From Fischerella sp. PCC 9431 (GTDB lineage Bacteria > Cyanobacteriota > Cyanobacteriia > Cyanobacteriales > Nostocaceae): a DNA stretch of 40,663 nt. The notes below the pieces were generated by a model. It searched no databases. It had not been told where the DNA came from and saw only the letters and a program-made list of their open reading frames with translations. How positions within the stretch are numbered: position 1 is the stretch's first letter; the number at the start of each line of letters is the position of its first letter. The stretch covers positions 1-40,663 of the forward strand of contig NZ_ALVX01000043.1 in assembly GCF_000447295.1 (NCBI RefSeq), read 5' to 3'. A program made the position numbers and the translations under genes. This document shows positions 14,273-23,407 of the stretch, piece by piece.

Positions 14273-16675
14273 TCAATTACTCGGAACCAACAACATTCGT
14301 GACTCAATTGCTTCCCAAGTTGTGGGCGACACTCGCACAGATGCTTGTTTACACTGGATAATGAGATGATTGGCGTAGAGATAATTTTTCAGTGCTTTGG
14401 CCTCTGACTGGGATAAATTAATTATGTCTGGGCTGAGATTAAAAGCATTGAGTAAGGTTTGTTGGAGACGCTGAACAAATATCCGACGCACTTCTAGAGG
14501 TTGTTTCTGATCAGGAATTTTAGTTTTCAGTTCGTTGAGTTCGTCAATTAGCATAGTAAAATTAACGTTATTGAAGATTTTGAATTCTTCAAGTTGACGA
14601 GTGAAATTAATGGCTTCGGCTTCGGCTTTGGCTACGGCTTTGGCGTAGGCTTCGGCTACGGCTTTGGCGTAGGCGTTGGCGTTGGCTTTGGCTTTGACAT
14701 TGGCTTCGGCTTCGGCGTAGGTTTTGGCTTCGGCGTAGGTTTTGGCTTCGGCGTAGGTTTTGGCTTCGGCGTAGGTTTTGGCTTCGGCGTAGGTTTTGGC
14801 TTCGGCGTAGGTTTTGGCGTTGGCGTAGGCGTAGGCTTCGGCGTAGGCGTAGGCGTAGGCGTAGGCTTCGGCGTAGGCGTAGGCTTCGGCGTTGGCTTTG
14901 GCGTTGGCGTTGGCGTAGGCTTTGGCTACGGCTTTGGCGTTGGCTTCGGCTTCGGCGTAGGCTTCGGCTTTGGTTTTGGCGTAGGCTTTGGCGTTGGCGT
15001 AGGCTTTAGCGTTGGCGTAGGCTTCGGCTACGGCGTAGGCGTAGGCTTCGGCTACGGCTTTGGTGATCGCAACTGCACGTTTAGCCACAGGTTTAAAATC
15101 CCCAGCAGATCCAGTTGTTGCCTGTTCTGCCCAGTTTAATAAAGCTTGTAGTTTCGGTGTGTTAATATACTTCTGCGCTTCCTTTTCCATCGACAACAAC
15201 AAATCATCTGCACCACCACGCATTAAACCAGCGACAAGTAAAAACACTTCCTTCCAGCGTTTATCTGTCAGGTGTTCAGTAACTAATTTCTCAACTTGGC
15301 GATGGTCATCAATATATTGTGCTGTTAAATATTCCTGTAGTGTCAGATGAGAAAAAGAAAATACATCCTCTGCTCGTTCTACCAAAATTCCTTGTTGCAC
15401 AGCAATAGCATTCAGCACTGCTTCTCCATCCAAATGTTGAGGCGCATTCAAATTACTTGCCAAAAATGCTTTAATTTGTTGAACAACATCACGCTGGGAA
15501 AAGAACAGTCTGTCAGACTCGAAATTTGTATAAGCAATCTCTGATAGTAATATTTCTTCTAGTTCTGTATGTAAACCTTGATAAATTTCATCTTGGTTAA
15601 TTCGCTTTTCTGATGCCCATTCTTCTAGCAATATCCGTAGTGCCTTGCGGTAAAGAACACTACGATTATCTGGAAAGTTTTGGGAGCGGTGATACACTAA
15701 ACAGAGAAATGTCAGCAATAAAGGTGTGTGTGCCAACTCTTTAGCGGCGGAATTTTCTGGTTTTTGTAGTAACTCCCAACATTTTTCGCCTGTCTGGGCT
15801 TGTTTATCTGCTTTTGAATGAAACCAATTATAAATAAATTGCTGAATTTGGGTATCATCAAAATCTGCCATTGCTACATCGCTAAAGCGGCGAAAACTAC
15901 TGCGATAAGCCGCAGTGCGACACGAGGCAATCAAGCGATTTTTATTGCAAGTATCAACAAAGTTTTGTATTTGCTCAATCGCCTCAGTTAAGTTTTTACT
16001 TGGGATTTCGTCCAGACCATCTAATAAAATGAGTAGCTTACCTTCTTCTAAGGCTTTAGCTGTAAATTGATTGGGTTCTGGGAATCCACAAATCCTAAAT
16101 TCTTCTGCAATAAAATTTTTTAGATTGATATCGCTGGATGTAAATCTTTTCAACTCTATAAATACAGGGATACAGGTGTGTTTAAACCCTCCTCTTTTAC
16201 CTTTGAGTGCTTCTAGTCCCATCTTTCGCAGAAATGTAGACTTTCCTGCACCGGGGCCACCAAGCACCATTAGATATTGCTTTTCGTTAGCAACTTTAAT
16301 TCCTTCTTGTTTACCTTTATCTTGAGATTGAAACTTGCGTCTATTAGCTTGGCGATAAAATTGTTCTAAATTTTCGATAGATTCAAAACTACGGATGGCT
16401 TCATTATCTAAAAATTGAACTGCTGTATAGACCGATTCCAGCGTTACAGGTTCACGCATTCCCAATACTTTGAGAATACCGTGCCGTTCTGCATAGTTTT
16501 GAACATACTGCTTTGATGCGGTAAAAATTAACTCTTTAGTTTTTTCATCTAGGGTTTTGCCAAACAGTCCTAAAAGCTTACCTCCGCTTCCCCAAAGTGA
16601 CTGAAAAATAGGAACGGCTACGCCACTAACAGCTGATGCCGCCACTGCTGCTACTAAAGATTCCATTCCTGTCAT
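14273..16675 (-). CDS. NACHT-domain STAND NTPase with long (Ala-X)n tail
   Basis: This 800-residue NLR-like NTPase starts with a hydrophobic helix ([20 protein letters not shown], 5-24) and a helical domain. The NACHT ATPase follows: Walker [11 protein letters not shown] (138-147), Walker [11 protein letters not shown] (214-223) and sensor-like [10 protein letters not shown] (251-260), then NACHT-associated helices with [15 protein letters not shown]. Residues about 538-689 are almost pure Ala-X dipeptide repeats (X = Tyr, Glu, Lys, Asn, Val, Thr), then a 110-residue C-terminal helical domain. Related bacterial NACHT proteins act as anti-phage sensors or regulators; here that is inference, helped by the adjoining restriction system. 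The leftward gene stands alone. The ATG at 16666 is an alternative start. Confidence 0.8.
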   Translation of the reverse strand: MTGMESLVAAVAASAVSGVAVPIFQSLWGSGGKLLGLFGKTLDEKTKELIFTASKQYVQNYAERHGILKVLGMREPVTLESVYTAVQFLDNEAIRSFESIENLEQFYRQANRRKFQSQDKGKQEGIKVANEKQYLMVLGGPGAGKSTFLRKMGLEALKGKRGGFKHTCIPVFIELKRFTSSDINLKNFIAEEFRICGFPEPNQFTAKALEEGKLLILLDGLDEIPSKNLTEAIEQIQNFVDTCNKNRLIASCRTAAYRSSFRRFSDVAMADFDDTQIQQFIYNWFHSKADKQAQTGEKCWELLQKPENSAAKELAHTPLLLTFLCLVYHRSQNFPDNRSVLYRKALRILLEEWASEKRINQDEIYQGLHTELEEILLSEIAYTNFESDRLFFSQRDVVQQIKAFLASNLNAPQHLDGEAVLNAIAVQQGILVERAEDVFSFSHLTLQEYLTAQYIDDHRQVEKLVTEHLTDKRWKEVFLLVAGLMRGGADDLLLSMEKEAQKYINTPKLQALLNWAEQATTGSAGDFKPVAKRAVAITKAVAEAYAYAVAEAYANAKAYANAKAYAKTKAEAYAEAEANAKAVAKAYANANAKANAEAYAYAEAYAYAYAYAEAYAYANAKTYAEAKTYAEAKTYAEAKTYAEAKTYAEAKTYAEAEANVKAKANANAYAKAVAEAYAKAVAKAEAEAINFTRQLEEFKIFNNVNFTMLIDELNELKTKIPDQKQPLEVRRIFVQRLQQTLLNAFNLSPDIINLSQSEAKALKNYLYANHLIIQCKQASVRVSPTTWEAIESRMLLVPSN
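14608..15062. repeat. Hexanucleotide tandem repeat encoding the NACHT (Ala-X)n tail
   Basis: About 75 GGC-NNN hexamers on the plus strand (Ala-X codon pairs on the coding strand) run without frame breaks. Within them an 18-bp unit, GGCTTCGGCGTAGGTTTT, is repeated several times at about 14710-14815. Every expansion or loss is a multiple of 6 bp, so the tail length can vary without frameshift. An opposite-strand open frame of Gly-Phe repeats is a by-product. Confidence 0.8.
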
Positions 16676-16805
16676 AGGACTACCAGTAAATATATTTACA
16701 AATTAGAGCATTTTTGTTTATTTAGCTTTAAGTTTCATTATGACTATGACAATTTCATACAATGCGTTTTTAGCATATTTTCATCATTGCTGTGACCGTT
16801 ACTGA

Positions 16806-16821
16806 TTCCCGTTGACGGGAA
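16806..16821. repeat. Small hairpin between hsdR and the NACHT gene
   Basis: TTCCCGT (16806-16812) pairs with ACGGGAA (16815-16821), a tight hairpin just downstream of the hsdR stop in its direction of transcription. There is no clear T-run, so its role as terminator is weak. Confidence 0.25.
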
Positions 16822-16947
16822 ATTATCGCTGCATCCATCAAGAGCATCGAAAGTTGCGATCACTTAAGACAGGGCGTAGCTCATCGCCCAGAGACAACAA
16901 TTGAGAGATTGGCGGTGGAGGGGGCTTGATATCATCGCCTTCTCCCC

Positions 16948-19900
16948 TCACGCAGCCCAATCTCTACACAATAATTCTGCCTGTTGCAGCACCGTCACCG
17001 TCGCCTTCTCCTGCTTATCTGGTGGATAACCATATTTCCGCAGCAGGCGTTTAACTAACCTCCGCAGATTCGCTTTGACACTTTCTTTCACAGTCCAATC
17101 AATGGTGACATTGTTGCGGATGGTTTGCACTAAGTCGCGGGCGATCGCTTGCAGTGTTTTATCCCCTAATGCCTGCACCGATGTATCATTTAAATCCAAA
17201 GCATCATAAAAAGCTAATTCATCCTCAGTTAGCCCCAAGTTCTCACCGCGTTTGTAAGCCTCCCGAATTTCTTTGGCCAGTTCAATTAGTTCGCTCATCA
17301 CCTGGGCAGTTTCAATGGCACGGTTCTTGTAGCGTTGAATCGTTTGCTCTAACATTTGAGCAAAAGAACGAGACTGTACCAAGTTACGACGGGAACGGGT
17401 TTTAAGTTCGTCGTTAATTAATTTCTGTAGCAGTTCCAAAGCCAAGTGACGCTGGGGAAGTAGGCGCACATCTGCTAAAAATTCATCAGAGAGAATGGAG
17501 ATATCAGGGTTTTGCATCCCGGCTGCGGCGAAAATATCCACTACCTCATCACTAGCGACGGCGTTCGAGACAATCTGCCGAATTGCCGTATCTAAATCTT
17601 CTGGACTGTTACCCCCTGCTGTAGTGTGTTTGAAGAACGCAGCGCGGATGGCTTGGAATAAACCCACCTCATCCCGAATTGCGATCGCCTCATCACTGGA
17701 ACTACACAATGCAAAGGCTTTGGCTAATTCGTTCACAGCCTGGATAAATCGTTGTTGTCCATCTTCCAACCCCAGAATATAATCCATTGCTGCCGGGATA
17801 AGGGAGACGCGCTGGCTGGCTGTACCACTGAAAAACAACTGATAATCAAAACCTTCTAACAGTGCGGTGACTGTCTCATATTTTGTCAACATCAGGGCAA
17901 CGGCTTGTTCTTGGGGAACGCCAGTTTGAGCTTGATTGTCAGAGGTGTAATCTCTCAAAGCTTCCCTGAGTTGGTCAGCTATGCCCAAGTAGTCAACAAC
18001 CAAACCCCCTGGCTTGTCTTTAAAGACACGGTTAACTCTGGCTATGGCTTGCATTAACCCATGACCACGCATGGGTTTATCAATATATATAGTGTGCAGA
18101 CATGGGGCATCAAATCCTGTGAGCCACATATCCCGCACAATTGCCAGCTTCATGGGGTCATGTTCATTTTTAAACCGTTTGGCTAGTTCCTTACGTCTGG
18201 ATTTAGTGCGGATATGTTGTTGCCATTGGGGGCCATCCGCAGCCGAACCAGTCATGATGATTTTGATTACGCCTTTGTTATCATCTGGGTCATGCCAATC
18301 AGGGCGTAATTTAATAATTGCATCGTACAAATCCACACAAATTTGACGGCTCATGCAGACAATCATGGCTTTACCGTCGATGATTTCTTGGCGACGTTCA
18401 AAATGTTCTACGATGTCTTTGGCAACTAGATTAATGCGTTTTTCTGCACCTACTAAAGCTGCCAATCTTGCCCATTTCGTTTTTAATTTTTCTTTAGTTG
18501 ACTGTTCTTCTGATTCTGTGACTTCTTCAAATTCTGGGTCAATTCGGGGACGTTCTGATTCTGCTAATTCCAGTTTAGTCATGCGTCCTTCATAGTAAAT
18601 GCGGACGGTGGCTTCATCTTCAACGGCTCTTTGAATATCGTAAATATCAATATAATCACCAAATACTGCTGGTGTATTAATATCAGTTGATTCTATGGGT
18701 GTGCCAGTAAAGCCAATAAATGAGGCATTTGGTAAGGCATCCCGCAAGTGTTTAGCAAACCCATAAGCAAGATAACTGTCACTTTCATCTCGACTGGTAA
18801 CTACTCGCGCTTCTAATCCATATTGGCTGCGGTGAGCTTCATCTGCAATCACAACAATGTTGCGACGGTCGGATAATTTGGGGTATTGCTGTTTTGGTTC
18901 TGGTGCGAATTTTTGAATGGTGGTAAAGACAACGCCACCAGATGGAACTTGCAAAAGTTCTGTTAAATGTTCCCGGTTTTCAGCTTGAGTTGGGTTCTGG
19001 CGCAGTAAATCTGAACAGTCTGCAAAGGTGTTAAAAAGTTGGTCGTCTAAATCGTTCCGGTCTGTGAGAACAACCAAAGTTGGGTTAGCCATTGCTGGAT
19101 GCTGAATGATTTTACCAGCGTAAAATGCCATTGTTAAACTCTTACCACTTCCTTGTGTATGCCACACCACACCCACACGTTTATCACCTGCTGGTGATGT
19201 GGCTTTCACAGTACATTCAATGGCTTTATTTACTGCATGAAATTGGTGGTAGCCAGCTATTTTTTTGGTAATATCGCTACCGTCTACTTCAAAAACAATG
19301 AAGTGTTTGACTAAATCAAGGAAGCGATTTTTGGCAAAGATACCTTTAATTAAAACTTCCAGTTCTGCGGTTTTTCTGGGTGCGATTTCATCACCTTCAA
19401 TTATCCGCCAAGGCATGAACCGTTCCCAGTCGGCGGTGAGTGTTCCTACTCTAGCTTCTGTACCATCTGAGACTACTAAAATTTCGTTATAGGGAAATAA
19501 GCTAGGAATATCTTGTTTGTAGGTTTGGAGTTGGTTAAATGCTCCTTTAATGGTAGCGTTTTCATCTCCTGGGTTTTTCAGTTCAATTACCCCTAAAGGT
19601 AAGCCGTTGATGAAGACGACAACATCAGGACGGCGGTCTTTTTTATTTTCAATAACGGTGAATTGATTAACTACTAACCAGTCGTTATTCTCTGGGTTGG
19701 TGAAGTCAATTAATTGAATTTGCTCGTAGACAATTCTTTCTGAGGTTTGGTATTCAACGTTTACGCCATCTGTGAGCAATTTATGGAAGCGGCGGTTATT
19801 TTCAAATAAGTTCGGTGTGTCGGTGCGTGTAAGTTTGCGAATCGCTTCTTCTATTGCGTCGGCGGGAATTTGGGGGTTAATGGTTTCAAGGGCAGAACGC

Positions 19901-20052
19901 AGGCGGTTAATCAGGACAACATCGGCGTAGTCAATGCGTTCCGCGTTGGGTTCACCGGGGGCTATTTCCGAGGCGTGGAGGGTAGTGTAATTTAATTGTT
20001 CAAACCATTCGATAGTAGCGGCTTCCACGTCGCCTTCGGTTAGCTTTGCCAT
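16948..20052 (-). CDS. hsdR: Type I restriction enzyme R subunit (HsdR)
   Basis: This 1034-residue motor and nuclease subunit has a length close to EcoR124I HsdR (1038). The N-terminal PD-(D/E)xK nuclease shows Asp143 and Glu157-x-Lys159 (RPDVVVF, VIELKNP) and a Q-x-x-x-Y motif (Q174-Y178). The SF2 translocase has Walker A HTQGSGKS (298-305), [12 protein letters not shown] (329-340) and DEAH at 404-407, then the second RecA lobe with [20 protein letters not shown]. The C-terminal helical part matches the region that binds the methylase. It is separated from hsdS by two small genes and a 700-bp stretch and has its own promoter candidate at 20088-20116. All key residues are intact, so the enzyme should be functional together with HsdM and HsdS. 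Confidence 0.95.
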   Translation of the reverse strand: MAKLTEGDVEAATIEWFEQLNYTTLHASEIAPGEPNAERIDYADVVLINRLRSALETINPQIPADAIEEAIRKLTRTDTPNLFENNRRFHKLLTDGVNVEYQTSERIVYEQIQLIDFTNPENNDWLVVNQFTVIENKKDRRPDVVVFINGLPLGVIELKNPGDENATIKGAFNQLQTYKQDIPSLFPYNEILVVSDGTEARVGTLTADWERFMPWRIIEGDEIAPRKTAELEVLIKGIFAKNRFLDLVKHFIVFEVDGSDITKKIAGYHQFHAVNKAIECTVKATSPAGDKRVGVVWHTQGSGKSLTMAFYAGKIIQHPAMANPTLVVLTDRNDLDDQLFNTFADCSDLLRQNPTQAENREHLTELLQVPSGGVVFTTIQKFAPEPKQQYPKLSDRRNIVVIADEAHRSQYGLEARVVTSRDESDSYLAYGFAKHLRDALPNASFIGFTGTPIESTDINTPAVFGDYIDIYDIQRAVEDEATVRIYYEGRMTKLELAESERPRIDPEFEEVTESEEQSTKEKLKTKWARLAALVGAEKRINLVAKDIVEHFERRQEIIDGKAMIVCMSRQICVDLYDAIIKLRPDWHDPDDNKGVIKIIMTGSAADGPQWQQHIRTKSRRKELAKRFKNEHDPMKLAIVRDMWLTGFDAPCLHTIYIDKPMRGHGLMQAIARVNRVFKDKPGGLVVDYLGIADQLREALRDYTSDNQAQTGVPQEQAVALMLTKYETVTALLEGFDYQLFFSGTASQRVSLIPAAMDYILGLEDGQQRFIQAVNELAKAFALCSSSDEAIAIRDEVGLFQAIRAAFFKHTTAGGNSPEDLDTAIRQIVSNAVASDEVVDIFAAAGMQNPDISILSDEFLADVRLLPQRHLALELLQKLINDELKTRSRRNLVQSRSFAQMLEQTIQRYKNRAIETAQVMSELIELAKEIREAYKRGENLGLTEDELAFYDALDLNDTSVQALGDKTLQAIARDLVQTIRNNVTIDWTVKESVKANLRRLVKRLLRKYGYPPDKQEKATVTVLQQAELLCRDWAA

Positions 20053-20087
20053 CGGTATAATTTTAGATTACATCCCGTATATACCTC

Positions 20088-20116
20088 ATTATAAGTATAG
20101 TTTTTAGCCAAGTCAT
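20088..20116 (-). promoter_or_regulatory. Candidate promoter of hsdR
   Basis: On the minus strand TATAAT (20088-20093) lies about 35 bp before the hsdR ATG and is preceded at 17 bp by ATGACT (20111-20116), a 4-of-6 match to the -35 consensus. It suggests independent transcription of hsdR. The remaining non-coding DNA at 20117-20413 shows nothing else. Confidence 0.4.
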
Positions 20117-20413
20117 CCTTAACTGCTACCTCTAGCAAAGTTTGAGAGTTAGTTTGGTTGTGATGGGCAATTGATGAAGCTGATTTAGTAAAGTTTGTCT
20201 GTAATGCGGTGAATGTGGTGGGTGACACTCTTATGAATAAAGCTTGGCATGAGCAGCACTATCTAATGCCTTGACCTATATAGATTTTGCTTGTTTTAGT
20301 CGTAACATCCCCCCATTAACAAAGGTTAGTTAGTACGGTTTTCTGGCTACTTATAGGCAAGATATCTCTACTTTTGACATTTAAAATCAGAGTAAATCTA
20401 TTGAGGTTTACTC

Positions 20414-20584
20414 ATGAAAAATGTACCTTTTAAAGATTTTATCCTTGCTGTTGTGGTAGTTATTTCTCTTGTAGGATTAATTGGCTTTTCAATTTTTGAT
20501 ATTAATAGTCGAACTGCTTTCCTTGATGTGGCTAAGGTCACTATAGGAGCTTTTATTGGGTACTTAATCCCTAATGGCAAGTAA
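20414..20584 (+). CDS. Small two-segment membrane protein on the opposite strand
   Basis: This 56-residue protein has one strong hydrophobic segment, FILAVVVVISLVGLIGFSIF (9-28), and a second weaker one near 41-53 (KVTIGAFIGYLIP). GAGG lies 8 nt before the ATG. It is the only rightward gene inside the leftward restriction block and lies between hsdR and the PIN pair. The protein-like composition and ribosome-binding site argue it is real. Function unknown; a holin-like or small stress peptide is possible. Confidence 0.55.
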   Translation: MKNVPFKDFILAVVVVISLVGLIGFSIFDINSRTAFLDVAKVTIGAFIGYLIPNGK

Positions 20585-20748
20585 AGCCCTGCTGATTAAC
20601 AACAAGGCTTCACATTGTGTTTATTGATTTTTACCAGCTTCTGGTGCTGCGAACATCAGGAGCCTTCTTATTTGATTGTATGGTAGTTATTCAAGATTGG
20701 TCTACTTAAGTTCTTGGTCAATCAACGAAATCTAAAAATTGTAAGTTA

Positions 20749-20958
20749 TTACTCATTGTCTTGATAAGCTTTAATTTTTTCGTACAAGCTATCAACATCC
20801 TCCTGAGCAAACAGTTTTTCTTTTAGTTGTAGATAATCACCTTCGCCTAATTTACAAGCTGCCCAAAATTTCATCACTTTGGATGGCTCTAAATGTGTGA
20901 GTAAAACCTGTATTACTTCTTGTAGGTTTTGCTGTTCGTTAATCACTTTAATTGTCAT
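20749..20958 (-). CDS. Small partner protein of the PIN-domain gene (candidate antitoxin)
   Basis: This 69-residue helical, acidic protein begins MTIKVINEQQNLQEVIQVLL. It overlaps the end of the PIN gene by 11 bp, so it is translated with it. No DNA-binding motif is obvious. In the usual VapBC order the antitoxin comes first; here the small gene follows the toxin-like gene. By position it is the likely antitoxin, or an accessory to the PIN protein. Confidence 0.5.
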   Translation of the reverse strand: MTIKVINEQQNLQEVIQVLLTHLEPSKVMKFWAACKLGEGDYLQLKEKLFAQEDVDSLYEKIKAYQDNE

Positions 20959-21388
20959 CTTCTATATCCAAAATAAAATCAGTGGGATTGATTGTTTTGA
21001 GGGTTAAACTTTGACAACGATTGATTAATCTCTTATCACAGGTGAGAAAATAATCACTTTGAGAGGCTTCAGCACAAGCAACGTGCAGAGCATCAATGGC
21101 TTTAATTCCTTGTTGTTCTAGTTGTTTTGCTCTACCTCTAATATTTTCATCTACTAATACTTTTAATGTAGCTATTTGTAAGTATCGCTCCATTGACTGT
21201 TGGTTTACAGGAAACGGGTTACGGCTATTCTCATATTCTAGAACTGAAGAATTAACTAATTCTATTAATTTGGCTTCGACCATTTGTAAAATTAAGATGA
21301 CCGCTTGTGTTTCTAGGAAGATTTTTGGCTGTGTTTGGTCATCAAAGGGACGGTTATAAATACTTGTATCTAAATAAACTCTGGTCAT
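20948..21388 (-). CDS. PIN-domain ribonuclease, VapC-like
   Basis: This 146-residue protein has the PIN acidic set: Asp7 (VYLDTS), Glu51 (VLEYEN), Asp99 (AIDALHVACA) and Asp118 (LTCDKR). PIN proteins cleave RNA with a metal ion and commonly act as toxins. The ATG overlaps the hsdS stop by 4 bp (ATGA), with GAGGCGG just upstream, and its end overlaps the small partner gene. The physical coupling to hsdS is the odd point: the toxin-like gene will be made whenever the specificity subunit is. It may secure retention of the restriction locus. Confidence 0.8.
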   Translation of the reverse strand: MTRVYLDTSIYNRPFDDQTQPKIFLETQAVILILQMVEAKLIELVNSSVLEYENSRNPFPVNQQSMERYLQIATLKVLVDENIRGRAKQLEQQGIKAIDALHVACAEASQSDYFLTCDKRLINRCQSLTLKTINPTDFILDIEDDN

Positions 21389-22686
21389 GTCACCGCCTCT
21401 AATACTTTCTCCGCTTCTTTGACGCGGATTTCACCTGAGAGGAGTTTGGGTAGTAGGGTGTCGCGGATAGATGCCAGAGTTGCTGATTGCTTTTCATTTG
21501 CTCTGCACTTACGAAACATTGGTATAACTAAGTCTTCAAATACTTCAACAATAGATATAGGTGGAATAATTTCTGGAAGACTATGTATATGATTTCTATT
21601 TAATGTTGGAACGGCTGAACCTGCATTAAAAGTTTCAAATTCAAGTTTACTAAGAAGATGATAAGCATGAATTGGTCGTGAATTTTTAAACTCTTTTACC
21701 CATAATGAAGTATTCAAAGGCCAAAAATCCTCATGCACAAAGAAAACCTTTCCTAACAGTCCACTTCTTCCTGTTGCCACTCCTGGCCCTTTTACTTTAT
21801 ATTCAGCATGAGTTCCTGATGCCCCACTAGCAGCAATAACAGGAAACTTCCCCGGTACGCGTTGAGATGTGGGTAAATCAAATCCTCTCTGTAAAACAAG
21901 CAAATCATCAAGCCTACCTATCCTCCACCCATTAGGAATCATCCCCAACGCCGACTCCTCAAACTCACTGGGGAACAGTTCAGCAGTTGCAGCATCCATC
22001 CCGGCTGGAAGTCGTGCTTCCATCTTGGCGCGTACTGGGTCAAAGTCCACAAACCAGGATTTGAAGATTGCCCGTGCCATTGCTTCCAGCGTTTGGTTCA
22101 TCTCCCGGTTCAGTTCGATTTTATCGTCGATTGTGCCGAGTATGTGGGCGATCGCTTTTTGTTCGGAAAGAGGGGGAACAGCAATTTCTAAACCAGTAAT
22201 ATCTGTTTTTAAAACTCGTGGTACTGTTGAACCGCGTGCTACAGCCAATAAGCGATCGCGGTTTCCTGAATAAAGTAATGAGTATTTTAAAAAGTTATTA
22301 TCCAACTCATTTGATTTACCACGTAATGCCATTACACGACGAGTAATCAAGTATGTCTGATCGTCAGGAAAAGAAGCTACTTCACCAACAGGTGCTTCTG
22401 TTGTAATAATTACATCTCCAGGTTTTGGTAAACCTCTTGTTATCCATCTGTCATAAGTTTCTTGAGAAACATAGGAAATACTACTCAAATCTATACGTCC
22501 GTTTTTGACATTAGCAGCTGTTAGAGTTGGTATACCAAACAGAGACTTGGGTGGTGTTTTACCTCTATAGTCAATGATTGCTTCTAATAAGTCTTTTATT
22601 GGTTTTCTATTCCATCCTGTAGAACTATCAACGCTTGCTGTAGAAGAAAAATTTAAATTAGGTAATTTTTTCACCGAATCGCACAT
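21385..22686 (-). CDS. hsdS: Type I restriction specificity subunit (HsdS)
   Basis: This 433-residue DNA-recognition subunit has two target-recognition domains. The first runs from about 25-175 (PIKDLLEAIIDYRGKTP to GLEIAVPPLSEQKAIA) and the second from about 255-400 (NGWRIGRLDDLLVLQRG to EIIPPISIVEVFED). Each is followed by a conserved helix (IDDKIELNREMNQTLEAMAR; LASIRDTLLPKLLSGEI), as expected for HsdS. The central stretch FKSWFVDFDPVRAKME is typical of the family. ATG 22686 is used; a TTG at 22716 would add ten residues. Neither has a good ribosome-binding site. It lies between a DUF4258/YgiT pair and the PIN gene, whose start it overlaps. Confidence 0.92.
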   Translation of the reverse strand: MCDSVKKLPNLNFSSTASVDSSTGWNRKPIKDLLEAIIDYRGKTPPKSLFGIPTLTAANVKNGRIDLSSISYVSQETYDRWITRGLPKPGDVIITTEAPVGEVASFPDDQTYLITRRVMALRGKSNELDNNFLKYSLLYSGNRDRLLAVARGSTVPRVLKTDITGLEIAVPPLSEQKAIAHILGTIDDKIELNREMNQTLEAMARAIFKSWFVDFDPVRAKMEARLPAGMDAATAELFPSEFEESALGMIPNGWRIGRLDDLLVLQRGFDLPTSQRVPGKFPVIAASGASGTHAEYKVKGPGVATGRSGLLGKVFFVHEDFWPLNTSLWVKEFKNSRPIHAYHLLSKLEFETFNAGSAVPTLNRNHIHSLPEIIPPISIVEVFEDLVIPMFRKCRANEKQSATLASIRDTLLPKLLSGEIRVKEAEKVLEAVT

Positions 22687-22790
22687 TATTGTTAGTTGAT
22701 CATCTGGGTGACGCAATAAATCATCGACAGCGGAGTTGTGGCATATTTATCATCAATAATTGGTGCAGCAGACTACTACATAAATTCAAA

Positions 22791-23015
22791 CTAAGCGGCA
22801 TATCTAATAATTTCAACCTCTGCCCCATTATTAACAGCAACTTCTGCCCTTTGTAGCACTTGTTCAGTAATTGCATCACTTAAATAATATTCCCCGCAGT
22901 TATCACAAACTTCTGCTGGAACTTTTTTAATAACCACAATACATTCATCTCTTTCTAAAGTCACAGTTACTAAACCGGGTTTAGTTTCTCCATGCTTGCA
23001 AATTACACATCTCAT
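22791..23015 (-). CDS. YgiT-type zinc-finger antitoxin
   Basis: This 74-residue protein has two Cys pairs, C3-x-x-C6 and C37-x-x-C40 (VCDNCGEYYL), the YgiT/MqsA-type zinc finger, followed by a short helical end with DAITEQVLQRAEVAV. It lacks the long helix-turn-helix domain of full MqsA. AGGAGG is well placed for the ATG, which overlaps the preceding DUF4258 stop by 4 bp (ATGA). The toxin-first order is the usual one for DUF4258/YgiT pairs. Confidence 0.8.
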   Translation of the reverse strand: MRCVICKHGETKPGLVTVTLERDECIVVIKKVPAEVCDNCGEYYLSDAITEQVLQRAEVAVNNGAEVEIIRYAA

Positions 23016-23302
23016 AATCTTTGCCTCCTAATTCTAAAATCATCTGACCAAATATTGGGGTCGGGAATATAAGCTGTTACCACATAACCCGTATCTGTAG
23101 CTTCATCGTAAGAACATACAACATGAATTGGTTTACCTTCTACAAAATCAAATATTAGATAACTAGGGAACGGTGTATCATCAGGGGTTTCTTCTATCAC
23201 TTCTCCATAAACAATTACAGCTTCTACTTCCTTCTTACTTATTCGACGGTAAAACATCTGTTGGATAGCATGACGGGAAAAAACTAGATTTTGACAATAC
23301 AT
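23012..23302 (-). CDS. DUF4258 protein, candidate toxin
   Basis: This 96-residue protein shows the DUF4258 pattern: LVFSRHAIQQMFYRRISKKE, VIVYGEVIEETPDDTPFPSY, then GKPIHVVCSYDEATDTGYVV and the end YIPDPNIWSDDF. The fold is thought to resemble RelE/MqsR RNases. It is coupled to the YgiT-type gene behind it by a 4-bp overlap. The pair lies between hsdM and hsdS in the same direction. No Shine-Dalgarno precedes its ATG; the upstream spacer is an ATTT-repeat stretch. Confidence 0.8.
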   Translation of the reverse strand: MYCQNLVFSRHAIQQMFYRRISKKEVEAVIVYGEVIEETPDDTPFPSYLIFDFVEGKPIHVVCSYDEATDTGYVVTAYIPDPNIWSDDFRIRRQRL

Positions 23303-23407
23303 TAATTAATTATTTATTTATTTATTAAAGTAGTCGCTATGATACTAAATAATTTGTGCAACAGCCTGTTGCATAAAGATTGATTATAGTCATCTACGGA
23401 TGATAAT

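Noticed and set aside
14594-15139. Plus-strand open frame of Gly-Phe/Gly-Val repeats opposite the NACHT gene
   Set aside because: It is the complement of the in-frame Ala-X repeat of the NACHT gene. The repeat has no stop codons in several frames, and there is no ribosome-binding site or ordered sequence.
20040-20228. Minus-strand 62-residue frame overlapping the hsdR start
   Set aside because: It covers the hsdR promoter candidate and overlaps the first codons of hsdR in another frame. No family resemblance.
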